DNA from: Halobacteriales archaeon QS_9_68_17
Lineage (GTDB): Archaea; Halobacteriota; Halobacteria; Halobacteriales; Natronoarchaeaceae
DNA: 64,000 bases
Direction of reading: 5' to 3'
Assembly: GCA_003023565.1 (NCBI GenBank)
Contig: PXSA01000040.1
Location: 1-64,000, forward strand
A program made the translations under genes and the position numbers. Below the pieces are notes generated by a model. That model saw only the letters and a list, made by a program, of their open reading frames with translations. It had not been told where the DNA came from and did not search any database. Below, piece by piece: positions 1 to 8,397 of the stretch (the first letter of the stretch is position 1; each line of letters starts with the position of its first letter).

Positions 1-1
1 G

Positions 2-610
2 GTCGACTACGTCTCCAGGTCGGGCGTCCCGGTCCGCGGCAACGACATCGACACGGACCAGATCATCCCGGCCCGCTTCATGAAGGTCGTCACCTTCGAC
101 GGTCTCGGCGAGTTCGCGTTCTTCGACCTGCGGTTCGACGAGAACGACGAGCCCGAGGACCACCCGTTCAACGAGGAGCGCTTCCAGGACTCCTCGGTGA
201 TGGTCGTCAACGCCAACTTCGGCTGCGGGTCGTCCCGCGAGCACGCTCCGCAGGCGCTGATGCGCTGGGGGATCGACGCGATCATCGGCGAGTCGTTCGC
301 GGAGATCTTCGCGGGCAACTGCCTCGCGCTCGGCGTCCCGACAGTCACGGCCGGCAGCGAGACCGTCGAGGCGCTGCAGGACTGGGTCGACGAGAACCCC
401 GACGGCGACATCGAGGTCGACGTCGAGGCGGAGACGGTCACCTACGGCGACCGAACGGTCGACATCACCGTCGACGACGCCCAGCGGAAGGCGCTGGTCG
501 ACGGCATCTGGGACACCACCGCGCTGATGAGGTCCAACGCCGGCGCGGTCCGCGAGAAGGCCGAGGAACTGCCGTACGTCGAGGACTCGGCGATTCCTGA
601 AGCAGAATAA
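2..610 (+). CDS. leuD: 3-isopropylmalate dehydratase small subunit, 5' end cut by window
   Basis: Frame is open from base 2 (VDYVSRSGVPVRGNDIDTDQIIPARFMKVV...GCGSSREHAPQAL), typical LeuD; leuB follows downstream. Confidence 0.92.
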   Translation, partial: VDYVSRSGVPVRGNDIDTDQIIPARFMKVVTFDGLGEFAFFDLRFDENDEPEDHPFNEERFQDSSVMVVNANFGCGSSREHAPQALMRWGIDAIIGESFAEIFAGNCLALGVPTVTAGSETVEALQDWVDENPDGDIEVDVEAETVTYGDRTVDITVDDAQRKALVDGIWDTTALMRSNAGAVREKAEELPYVEDSAIPEAE

Positions 611-902
611 CTCGTACCGTTTCGAACGTCCGCGACGCTTGGCACCGTTCGACCGGCGTCCTTCTTCCGGGGTAGCGGTCTACCCGGTTCTCGCATCCGG
701 CCGCAACGGCAACCTCGGGGACGACTCGCCGACGCGGGACTGAAACGCTTTCGCGTTCCCGCCGGCTCCGTGAGAGTGGCCTTCTTGAGGTCGGAAGTCC
801 GGCCCGCGTGTCACCGCGTGGATGCGTCTCAATACCTCTCCAGCGGCAGGTCTCCCGACTGTGAACTACCGGATCCGGCGCGGCCGACGAGACGGCCGGC
901 CG

Positions 903-1126
903 CTACTTCGGCACCCAGACCGACGGAACGTGCCGCCACGCCTACCGCTTCTCTGGCTGCTCCGTCACCTCCCGGAGGCTTCGGGGCCACGCGTCGAGCG
1001 CGTCGCGGATCCGCCGGTACGAGAGCGTGCTCTCCTCGTCGAGGACGAGCCGAAACCGCCGTCGTCGTCCGCCGCTCGCCAGAACCGGTTCCAGTCGACG
1101 GTGTCGTCGTGGGTCGCGTCTGTCAT
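903..1126 (-). pseudogene. Remnant of class I SAM-dependent methyltransferase (N-terminus and C-terminus joined, frameshift, in-frame stop)
   Basis: Minus strand reads MTDATHDDTVDWNRFWRAADDDGG, then in another frame RFRLVLDEESTLSYRRIRDALDAWPRSLREVTEQPEKR*AWRHVPSVWVPK*; the SAM-binding core is absent. Confidence 0.6.
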
Positions 1127-1175
1127 GGTGAAAACGGTGTCGCTGACGGCTGGTCGCCGTTCGATACCTCGCCCC

Positions 1176-1745
1176 TCAGTCGAGGAACCGCGCGACGTCG
1201 TTCCCGGACTGCATCCCGGCGTTGGCGAGGCCCTCGGGCATCTCGGAGAGCCAGAGCGCGCTGGCCTCTGCATCGGGGTCGGCCGCTAACTCGGCGGTCG
1301 GCTTCGAGTCGTCAGCCGTCGGCGTCGCGCGGAAGACGACCTGTCGCGTCGTCTCGACGGGATCGTCGTCGCCCTCGACCCGGTGATGTACCGTGCGGAC
1401 GTGCTCCGGCGCGTCGATGCGGGCGGGGACGCCGGTCATCTCCTCGACGGCCCGCTCGGCGGTCGCGACGTAGTCCTCTCCGGGTTCGACTTTCCCGTTC
1501 GGGAGCACCGCCGCGGGCTCGTCGGCGTCGAAGAGGGCGAGGACGGCGTCGTCCGTCGCGACGCCGACGATCGCTCGACCGGCGTAACCGGCCTCGCAGT
1601 AGTCTCCGTTTTCGTGGACGACCGTCTCCTCGCTGTGTTCGACGGCCGGACGGTCGAGGAGTTCGGTGGGGTCGGTGATTCCCCCGTCGTCGGGAAGGGC
1701 GGTGTCTTCAGCGGGACTGTCAGACGTTGGCGTGTGTCGTGTCAT
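1176..1745 (-). CDS. NUDIX hydrolase-like protein
   Basis: ORF with LPNGKVEPGEDYVATAERAVEEMTGV, a degenerate Nudix box. Confidence 0.75.
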   Translation of the reverse strand: MTRHTPTSDSPAEDTALPDDGGITDPTELLDRPAVEHSEETVVHENGDYCEAGYAGRAIVGVATDDAVLALFDADEPAAVLPNGKVEPGEDYVATAERAVEEMTGVPARIDAPEHVRTVHHRVEGDDDPVETTRQVVFRATPTADDSKPTAELAADPDAEASALWLSEMPEGLANAGMQSGNDVARFLD

Positions 1746-2162
1746 GTGTTAGCTCGGGTGAGCCGCGTGGTCCGTCGATCGATGCTCCGCGGTCAACCGG
1801 CGCAGTAGTCGTTCCCCTCCGAGACGGCGTCGCCGCTCCCGACGGTCGGAGCAGTCGCTGGCCGCGGCTGAACGGCCGATCGAGGTCGTGACGGGTCGGC
1901 TTTCGAACGCCGGACCGGTAGCTACAGGGAACTCCTACAAGAAAACACCGATTTCGTTTCAGCTGTTTCCTTTATGTAATAATTCGTCATCCGGGGTTAA
2001 ATATCTTCGGGTGGCACGGACGCTCTCCGGCGCGCTCGACCCGACAGTCGCGGAGGTGCGACCGGCGATGTCGGTCCGCCGTTCGTTCGACTCGGTCGGG
2101 AACTGACAGAACACCTGCCGATACCGAACCCCTTTCTAACCCCGGACGCGTCGGACAGAGCA

Positions 2163-3143
2163 ATGACTCACCGGATCGCCGTCGTCCCCGGCGACGGGAT
2201 CGGCCAGGAAGTGACGCCCGCCGCGGTCGAGGTGCTCGAAGCGCTGGACGTGGACTTCGAGTTCGTCGAGGGCGACGCCGGGGACGCCGTGAAGGCGGAG
2301 ACCGGCGAGGCCCTGCCGCTGGAGACCCGCGACCTCGCCGCGGACGCCGACGCGACGCTGTTCGGCGCAGCGGGAGAGACGGCGGCCGACGTGATACTCC
2401 CGCTCCGGGAGGTCGTCGGATCGTTCGCGAACGTCCGTCCGGCGGTGACCTATCCCGGCCTCGATGCGGTACGGGAAGACACGGACCTCGTGTTCATCCG
2501 GGAGAACACGGAGGGCGTCTACACCGGCATCGAGTCCGAGATAACCGAGGGCGTCACGACGCTCACGCGGGTCATCACGGAGGAGGCGTCCCGCGACATC
2601 GCCGAGTTCGGCTTCGACTACGCCGCGGAGAACGGCTACGACGACGTGACCATCGCGCACAAGGCGAACGTGATGCGCGAGACGGACGGGTTGTTCCTCG
2701 AAACGGTCGAAGCGGTCGCCGAAGAGCGCGACGCGGTGTACGACACGGCGCTGATGGACGCGCTGGCGATGCACCTCGTCATGCATCCCGAGGAGTACGG
2801 CGTCGTCATCTGTCCGAACCTCGCCGGCGACATGCTGTCGGACCTCGCCGCGGGCCTCGTCGGCGGTCTCGGCCTGCTCCCCTCCGCGAACGTCGGCCGG
2901 GACAACGCGCTGTTCGAACCGGTCCACGGCTCCGCCCCCGACATCGCGGGCGAGGGCGTCGCGAACCCGACCGCGATGGTCCTCTCGGCCGCGATGCTGC
3001 TCGACCACCTCGGCCGCGGTGAGGCGGCAGAGCGCGTCCGCGCCGCGACCGAGACGGTCCTCGACGAGGGGCCGCGGACGCCGGACCTCGGCGGCGACGG
3101 CACGACCGACGGGGTGACGCAAGCGATCGTCGAGGAACTCTGA
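2163..3143 (+). CDS. leuB: 3-isopropylmalate dehydrogenase
   Basis: [25 protein letters not shown]...[22 protein letters not shown]; isocitrate/isopropylmalate dehydrogenase family. Confidence 0.93.
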   Translation: MTHRIAVVPGDGIGQEVTPAAVEVLEALDVDFEFVEGDAGDAVKAETGEALPLETRDLAADADATLFGAAGETAADVILPLREVVGSFANVRPAVTYPGLDAVREDTDLVFIRENTEGVYTGIESEITEGVTTLTRVITEEASRDIAEFGFDYAAENGYDDVTIAHKANVMRETDGLFLETVEAVAEERDAVYDTALMDALAMHLVMHPEEYGVVICPNLAGDMLSDLAAGLVGGLGLLPSANVGRDNALFEPVHGSAPDIAGEGVANPTAMVLSAAMLLDHLGRGEAAERVRAATETVLDEGPRTPDLGGDGTTDGVTQAIVEEL

Positions 3144-3209
3144 AGGCGCGGGCGTAGCGGTTCGACCCCCGGACGGACGAGAAAAGGCTAGGGTCGTAGT
3201 TCGACGTGG

Positions 3210-3417
3210 GTGTACGACAGCGATCGATACGGCAACGCTCCTGTTCGCCGCGCCCGGCGGCGTCGAACCCGTCGCGATACTGCTGCTCGCCGCGCTCCTG
3301 TTCGGCGCACGGAAGATCCCGCAACTCGCCAGGGCCAGCGGTGAGGCGATAGGCGGGTTCAAGAAGGGCCGCGAGAAGACCCGACAGGAGCTCGAAGGAC
3401 TCCGCGAGGAGAACTGA
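3210..3417 (+). pseudogene. TatA-like twin-arginine translocase subunit with apparent 4-bp duplication frameshift near the start
   Basis: VEPVAILLLAALLFGARKIPQLARASGEAIGGFKKGREKTRQELEGLREEN* is TatA-like; no ATG/GTG/TTG in frame upstream; removing one copy of CGAT from CGATCGAT (3221-3228) links GTG-YDSD to TATLLFAAPGG. Confidence 0.65.
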
Positions 3418-3550
3418 CGCCGCCGCCGTTTTCCGCCCCGCGACGCGCCGACAGCGCCGTGGCCGCGGTACGTCACCGCACCCCTGCCGACGCCACCGCC
3501 GACCGTTAGCGCGGGCCACGCTTAAGACGGTCCCCCGTGTTGACCACGCT

Positions 3551-3697
3551 ATGCCCAAGGTCCATCTGGACGAGGAAACCGTCGAGCGACTGGACGGCCT
3601 GCGCGTCGACGACGAGACCTACGACGACCTCGTCAACGAACTGATCAACATCTATCAGGCCGAGGAGCTGACCCTGTTTCGCTCGGGCGACGGTTAG
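3551..3697 (+). CDS. Small 48-aa antitoxin-like haloarchaeal protein
   Basis: MPKVHLDEETVERLDGLRVDDETYDDLVNELINIYQAEELTLFRSGDG*; resembles VapB-like RHH antitoxins. Confidence 0.65.
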   Translation: MPKVHLDEETVERLDGLRVDDETYDDLVNELINIYQAEELTLFRSGDG

Positions 3698-4155
3698 CGC
3701 TCGGCGACGGACCGGATCTCGTCCCACTTCCCCCGCTGTTCCAGATGCGCCTGCAACTCGTCAGCGTAGTCCTGCGCCAGCGACGCGGCGGCCCGTTCTC
3801 GCTCGTCGTTCCCGCCGCCGTCACCCCCGCCGAGACCGAGCGCGTCCTTGATACCGCCGAGGAGGCCGCCGCCGGAGGACCCGCCCGTTCCGCCACCGCC
3901 GCCGGCACCGCCCATCTGGCCCATCTTCGAGCGCGACTCCTCGATGGCCGGCAACACCTGCCCGATCTTGCTCGTGTCGGCGACGATGCGGGCGGCCTCG
4001 GGGTCGCTCGGGTTCTCTATCTCCAGTTCGACGGCGGTCATGATCATCCCCCACTCCTGATTGGAGAACCGGGAGTCGCGGACGTGCTGCGAGAACTCCT
4101 GGTCGACCGTCATCCGATCGCCGACGATGCGGTCGGTCCACTCGCTGTCTGTCAT
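3694..4155 (-). CDS. Haloarchaeal conserved protein (DUF5799-like)
   Basis: MTDSEWTDRIVGDRMTVDQEFSQHVRDSRFSNQEWGMIMTAVELEIENP with Gly-rich linker. Confidence 0.75.
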   Translation of the reverse strand: MTDSEWTDRIVGDRMTVDQEFSQHVRDSRFSNQEWGMIMTAVELEIENPSDPEAARIVADTSKIGQVLPAIEESRSKMGQMGGAGGGGGTGGSSGGGLLGGIKDALGLGGGDGGGNDERERAAASLAQDYADELQAHLEQRGKWDEIRSVAER

Positions 4156-4277
4156 ACCTCTCGGTTGGGAGAGAAGCGGTATCAGGGTTTCCCCCGGCGG
4201 TCGCCGACCGCGGCTACGATACCGGCTTGCGGTGCGGTCGGTCCCACGGTCGCCCGGGCACCGGATCGCCGGCCCGA

Positions 4278-4661
4278 CTACTGGATCGTCACGTCGGCTT
4301 CGAGGCTCTCCTTGAGCGCGTCCCCGACCTTGCAGAGCTCGTGGGCGCGCTCGATCACGGCCTCCTTCCTGTCCTCGTCGAGGTCGCCGTCGGTGGAGAC
4401 GTCGAAGGCGACCGACTCCAGTTTGTCGTCGTCGTTCAGGTCGCCGGTCGCGTCGATCTCGATCCGGCCGAGGTCGCCCGCGTCGCGCTGCTGCGCTCCG
4501 ACGCGAAGCGCGGGCACGTAACAGGACGCGTACGCGCCGAGCAGGGCCTCCAGCGTGTCCGGAGCCTCCTCACCCTGTGCGTCGACCGTCGACTCGAAAT
4601 CGCCGGTCTGGTTCGTCGTGCTGTACCCCTCCTCGGAGACGCTGTGGACTTCCTTCGCCAT
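4278..4661 (-). CDS. OsmC family protein
   Basis: MAKEVHSVSEEGYSTTNQTGDFESTVDAQGEEAPDTLEALLGAYASCYVPALR. Confidence 0.8.
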   Translation of the reverse strand: MAKEVHSVSEEGYSTTNQTGDFESTVDAQGEEAPDTLEALLGAYASCYVPALRVGAQQRDAGDLGRIEIDATGDLNDDDKLESVAFDVSTDGDLDEDRKEAVIERAHELCKVGDALKESLEADVTIQ

Positions 4662-4815
4662 GGCAGTTCGAGTCGTCAACGGCGGTCGTCGTAAGCGTTG
4701 TTCCACCGGCGGAACCGGCAGGTAGGCGGCGCGTCCCGGTGCCGGCCGCGAGGGTCTCGGCGGGAAACGGGGCCGGCCCGAGACGCGGCGGCGTCAGCGA
4801 CAGAGGTCGTCGGGG

Positions 4816-5547
4816 TCAGTACCCCTCGCTCAGGTCGAACGTCTCGTCGCCGTCCAGCACGTGGACCTCGGCGTCGCTCCCCGTGTCTTTCACCTCGTTC
4901 ACGAAGTCGTCGGTGTCTATCTCGATCGGCGGGAAGGTGTCGTAGTGCATCGGGAACGCGTGGTCGACGTCGAGCCAGTCGACCGCGATGGCGGCCTGCA
5001 TCGGTCCCATCGTGAAGTGGTCGCCGACGGGCACGGCCGCGGCGTCGGGTTCGAGGTACGGTCCGATCACGTCGCGCATCTCCGTCATCAGGCCGGTGTC
5101 GCCGGCGTGGTAGAACGTCGTGCTCTCCTCGTCGGCGACCTGCGCGGGCTTCGTGTCGCTGACGACGAAGCTCGCGGGCGGGCCTGCGGAGTACTCGTAG
5201 CCCGTGTTCACGCCGTTCGTGTGGTCCGCGCGATGCATCGTCACGCACGCGTCGCCGCACTCGACCGTACCGCCGAGGTTCATCCCCATCCCGCCGACGG
5301 CGTCCTCGAAGCCGAACTCGTCCTCCGCGAACGAGACCAGCTCCGGCACCGCGACCAGCGTCGCGTCCGAGTAGTGCTCGGCGTGCCCGACGTGGTCCGC
5401 GTGGCCGTGCGTGAGCAGGACGTAGTCCGGGTCGACCTCCTCCGGGTCGGTGTCCGTCTCGGGGTTGTCGAAGAACGGGTCGATCAGCAGGGACGTGTCG
5501 CCGACGTCGACGTGCCAGGTCGAGTGGCCGTACCAGGTCAGTTGCAT
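4816..5547 (-). CDS. Metallo-beta-lactamase-fold metal-dependent hydrolase (UPF0173-like)
   Basis: [29 protein letters not shown]...[12 protein letters not shown]. Confidence 0.88.
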   Translation of the reverse strand: MQLTWYGHSTWHVDVGDTSLLIDPFFDNPETDTDPEEVDPDYVLLTHGHADHVGHAEHYSDATLVAVPELVSFAEDEFGFEDAVGGMGMNLGGTVECGDACVTMHRADHTNGVNTGYEYSAGPPASFVVSDTKPAQVADEESTTFYHAGDTGLMTEMRDVIGPYLEPDAAAVPVGDHFTMGPMQAAIAVDWLDVDHAFPMHYDTFPPIEIDTDDFVNEVKDTGSDAEVHVLDGDETFDLSEGY

Positions 5548-5746
5548 CGGTCGTTCCGAGGTACGGTCGATCGACACTTAAACCCGGACGGTGGTCGGAA
5601 CGGATCGCCGCCGTTTCTCGCCGTCGCGGGGCCGCACGGCCGACACTGGTGGCGTCGGTTCCGGTGCTCGCAGGGACTCGGCCCGCCACCGATCTCGCGG
5701 AGACCGACCCGCTCACCGTTATACCGTCCCCGGTCGAAGGAGGGGT

Positions 5747-6010
5747 ATGCTCACGCTCCGGTTAGACGAGTTCACGGTCGAACTGAAGGACGGCGCGGTC
5801 AAGAACGTCGGACCGTCGAACAAGTCCGCGTCCACGAAGCTGTTCGACGTGACCGACGCCGAGGCGCGGGAGTTCGGCGACAAGCGCGTGAAACTCGTCT
5901 TCGAGGACGAGGACGGCAACGAGGTGCAGGTGGCGCTGTTCCCGGAGGACGTCCGCTCGATAGTCGCCGACGTGGAGGCGATGGAGGACGACAGCCCGGT
6001 GTTCGAATAA
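5747..6010 (+). CDS. Conserved haloarchaeal hypothetical protein
   Basis: MLTLRLDEFTVELKDGAVKNVGPSNKSASTKLFDVTDAEAREFGDKRVKLVFEDEDGNEVQVALFPEDV; good start context. Confidence 0.7.
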   Translation: MLTLRLDEFTVELKDGAVKNVGPSNKSASTKLFDVTDAEAREFGDKRVKLVFEDEDGNEVQVALFPEDVRSIVADVEAMEDDSPVFE

Positions 6011-6069
6011 AGCCCCCGGTCGAAACGTTTCGACAACCGTTTTAGTCCGGGGGCATTTGTCTCCGGCAA

Positions 6070-8301
6070 ATGGGTACCTGTATCATCTGCGGTACGCCCA
6101 CGGACGGGCGGATCTGCAGTAGCCATGAAGAAGACGTCGCTTTCGAATTCAGAGGCGACAGCGCGGACGAACTGACCCCGGGCCGCTACTACCGCGGCAC
6201 CGTCGACGGCTTCGCCGACTTCGGCGTCTTCGTCGACATCGGCGACAGCGTCACCGGCCTGCTACACAAGAGCGAACTCGACCAGCGGCTCGACAGCCTC
6301 GACTGGGACTCCGGCGACACCGTCTACGCGCAAGTGACGGACGTCCGGGACAACGGCAACGTGGACCTCGGCTGGTCCATACGTCAGTCAGAGGACAAGT
6401 TCCGCGGGTCGCTGGTCGACGACCCGAACGCCGACGCGCCGGAGGCGAGCGCGGCGGGAAATGAAGACGCGGTCGCAGAGCCCTCGGGGGGCGGTGCGGC
6501 CGCGGCGAGCGCGAGCGCGGTGACGACGGAAACGGTCGAAGGGCCGGAAGCCGTCGAGGAGTCGGAAGAGACCGCCGAGGAGCCCGAGGAGACCGAGGAG
6601 ACGGTCGACGAGACCGACCCCTCGCGTGTCGCTATCGGGACGCTCTCGGACCGCGTCGGCGACGTCGTCCGCATCGAGGGCGAGATCACCGGCGTGCGCC
6701 AGACCAGCGGCCCCACCGTCTTCGAACTCAGCGACGAAACGAGCGCCATCGAGTGCGCCGCCTTCGAGGAGGCCGGCGTCCGCGCGTACCCCGGGGTCGA
6801 CGTCAACGACTACGTTCGGCTGGAGGGCGAAGTCGAACTCCGCCGCGACGAGTTGCAGGTCGAGACGGAGTCCCTCGTCGTCCTCGACGGCGAGGACGCC
6901 GAGGCTGTCGAGGATCGGTTGACGGCCGCGATGACGGACAAAGCGCGACCCGACGAGGTCGAGACCCTCGCCGACAGCGAGGCGCTACGCGCCTCGGGCG
7001 ACCGGACGCAGTCCGGTGACGACGACCCCGCGGCGGTCGTCGAGAGCGAGGTTCGCGACGCCGCCGAGGCGATCCGCCGGGCCGTCTTCGAGGCCCGCCC
7101 CGTCGTCGTGCGTCACAGCGCCACCGCCGACGGCTACGCCGCCGGCGCGGCGATAGAGCGCGCCGTCCTGCCGCTGGTCCGCGAGGAACACGTGAAGGCC
7201 GACGCCGAGTACCACTACTTCGAGCGTCGCCCGCTCGACGGCGAAGTGTACGACATGGACGCCGCGACGAACGACGTCACCCGGATGCTGGAGGCGCGCG
7301 AGCGCCACGGCGAGCAACTGCCGCTCGTCGTCCTCGTCGACGCGGGGAGCACGCTGGAGTCCCGCGACGGCTACCGCCTGCTCGACCTCTACGGCGCGGG
7401 CCGCGTCGCCGTCGACGCCAGCCACCCCGACGAGGCCATCGTCGACGAGGTCGACACCGTCGTCAACCCCAGCCTCGCCGACGAGGGCGAGGGTGACGGC
7501 ATCACCACCACGGCACTGGCCGCGAACGTCGCCGCGAACGTCCGCGAGGACGTCCGCGACGACCTCCGCCACCTCCCCGCCGTGAGCTACTGGACGGACG
7601 CCCCCGAGCAGTACGTCGACCTCGCCGAGGCGGCGGGCTACGACGAGACTGCCGTCCGCGAGCGTCGGGAAGCCATCGCGCTGGAGGCGTACTACCAGTC
7701 CTACGACGACAAGCGCGAACTCGTCGCCGACCTACTGTTCGGCGACACCGACGCGCCCGGCGACGCCGAGTCGCTGGCCGCACACGTCAGCGAGCAGTTC
7801 CGCGAGAAGCTCGACACCGAGGTCGAGACGGCCGACCGGAACCTCTCGCTGCGCGGCGAGAACGGCATCACCTTCGCGGTGCTCGACACCGACTCGTTCA
7901 CTCACCGCTTCGACTTCCCCCCGACGACGCTGCTGCTCGACGAACTCCACCGCCGCCGCGAGGACGGTCGTAGATCGCAGCGCGATTTACGAGCCAGTCA
8001 GAACGCGGAGCGTTCTGACGACGCCGTCGGAACTCGTTCCGACGAGTCCCCGCTCGACGATGCTCGCGAGGACGCCGACGAGCCGTTCGTCACCCTCGGC
8101 GTCGGCGACGACGAGCTCCACCTCCGCAGCACCGCCCCCGTCGACGTCCGCGCGGTCGGCGAAACCGCGCGCGAACACGCCGACGAGGCCGGTATCGCCG
8201 TCGTAGGTGGCCGCGACGGTCACCTCGAGTTCCTCACGGGCGAGCGCGACGCCGTCATCGACGGCGTGGTCGCCGCCGTGGCCGAGGAACTGGGCGAGTA
8301 G
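6070..8301 (+). CDS. S1/OB-fold and DHH-family phosphoesterase (RecJ-like) with N-terminal zinc ribbon
   Basis: CIICGTPTDGRICSSH zinc ribbon, S1 domain GRYYRGTVDGFADFGVFVDIGDSVTGLLHKSEL, OB domain, DHH-like RHSATADGYAAGAAIERAV. Confidence 0.88.
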   Translation: MGTCIICGTPTDGRICSSHEEDVAFEFRGDSADELTPGRYYRGTVDGFADFGVFVDIGDSVTGLLHKSELDQRLDSLDWDSGDTVYAQVTDVRDNGNVDLGWSIRQSEDKFRGSLVDDPNADAPEASAAGNEDAVAEPSGGGAAAASASAVTTETVEGPEAVEESEETAEEPEETEETVDETDPSRVAIGTLSDRVGDVVRIEGEITGVRQTSGPTVFELSDETSAIECAAFEEAGVRAYPGVDVNDYVRLEGEVELRRDELQVETESLVVLDGEDAEAVEDRLTAAMTDKARPDEVETLADSEALRASGDRTQSGDDDPAAVVESEVRDAAEAIRRAVFEARPVVVRHSATADGYAAGAAIERAVLPLVREEHVKADAEYHYFERRPLDGEVYDMDAATNDVTRMLEARERHGEQLPLVVLVDAGSTLESRDGYRLLDLYGAGRVAVDASHPDEAIVDEVDTVVNPSLADEGEGDGITTTALAANVAANVREDVRDDLRHLPAVSYWTDAPEQYVDLAEAAGYDETAVRERREAIALEAYYQSYDDKRELVADLLFGDTDAPGDAESLAAHVSEQFREKLDTEVETADRNLSLRGENGITFAVLDTDSFTHRFDFPPTTLLLDELHRRREDGRRSQRDLRASQNAERSDDAVGTRSDESPLDDAREDADEPFVTLGVGDDELHLRSTAPVDVRAVGETAREHADEAGIAVVGGRDGHLEFLTGERDAVIDGVVAAVAEELGE

Positions 8302-8397
8302 CTCGCGTCCTTCTCTCACGTCCGACCCCCGATCAACGGTAGCGCGGCCCTCCGCCGAGCGACACGCTTAACCCGGCGACGCCGCGAAAACTGGGTA

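Noticed and set aside
770-1678. 302-aa plus-strand ORF opposite the NUDIX gene
   Set aside because: Extremely Arg-rich; antisense shadow of NUDIX and the methyltransferase remnant.
6540-6625. Glu-rich repeat (EESEETAEEPEETEETVDET) in the DHH protein
   Set aside because: Ordinary acidic low-complexity linker typical of haloarchaeal proteins; not a palindromic element.
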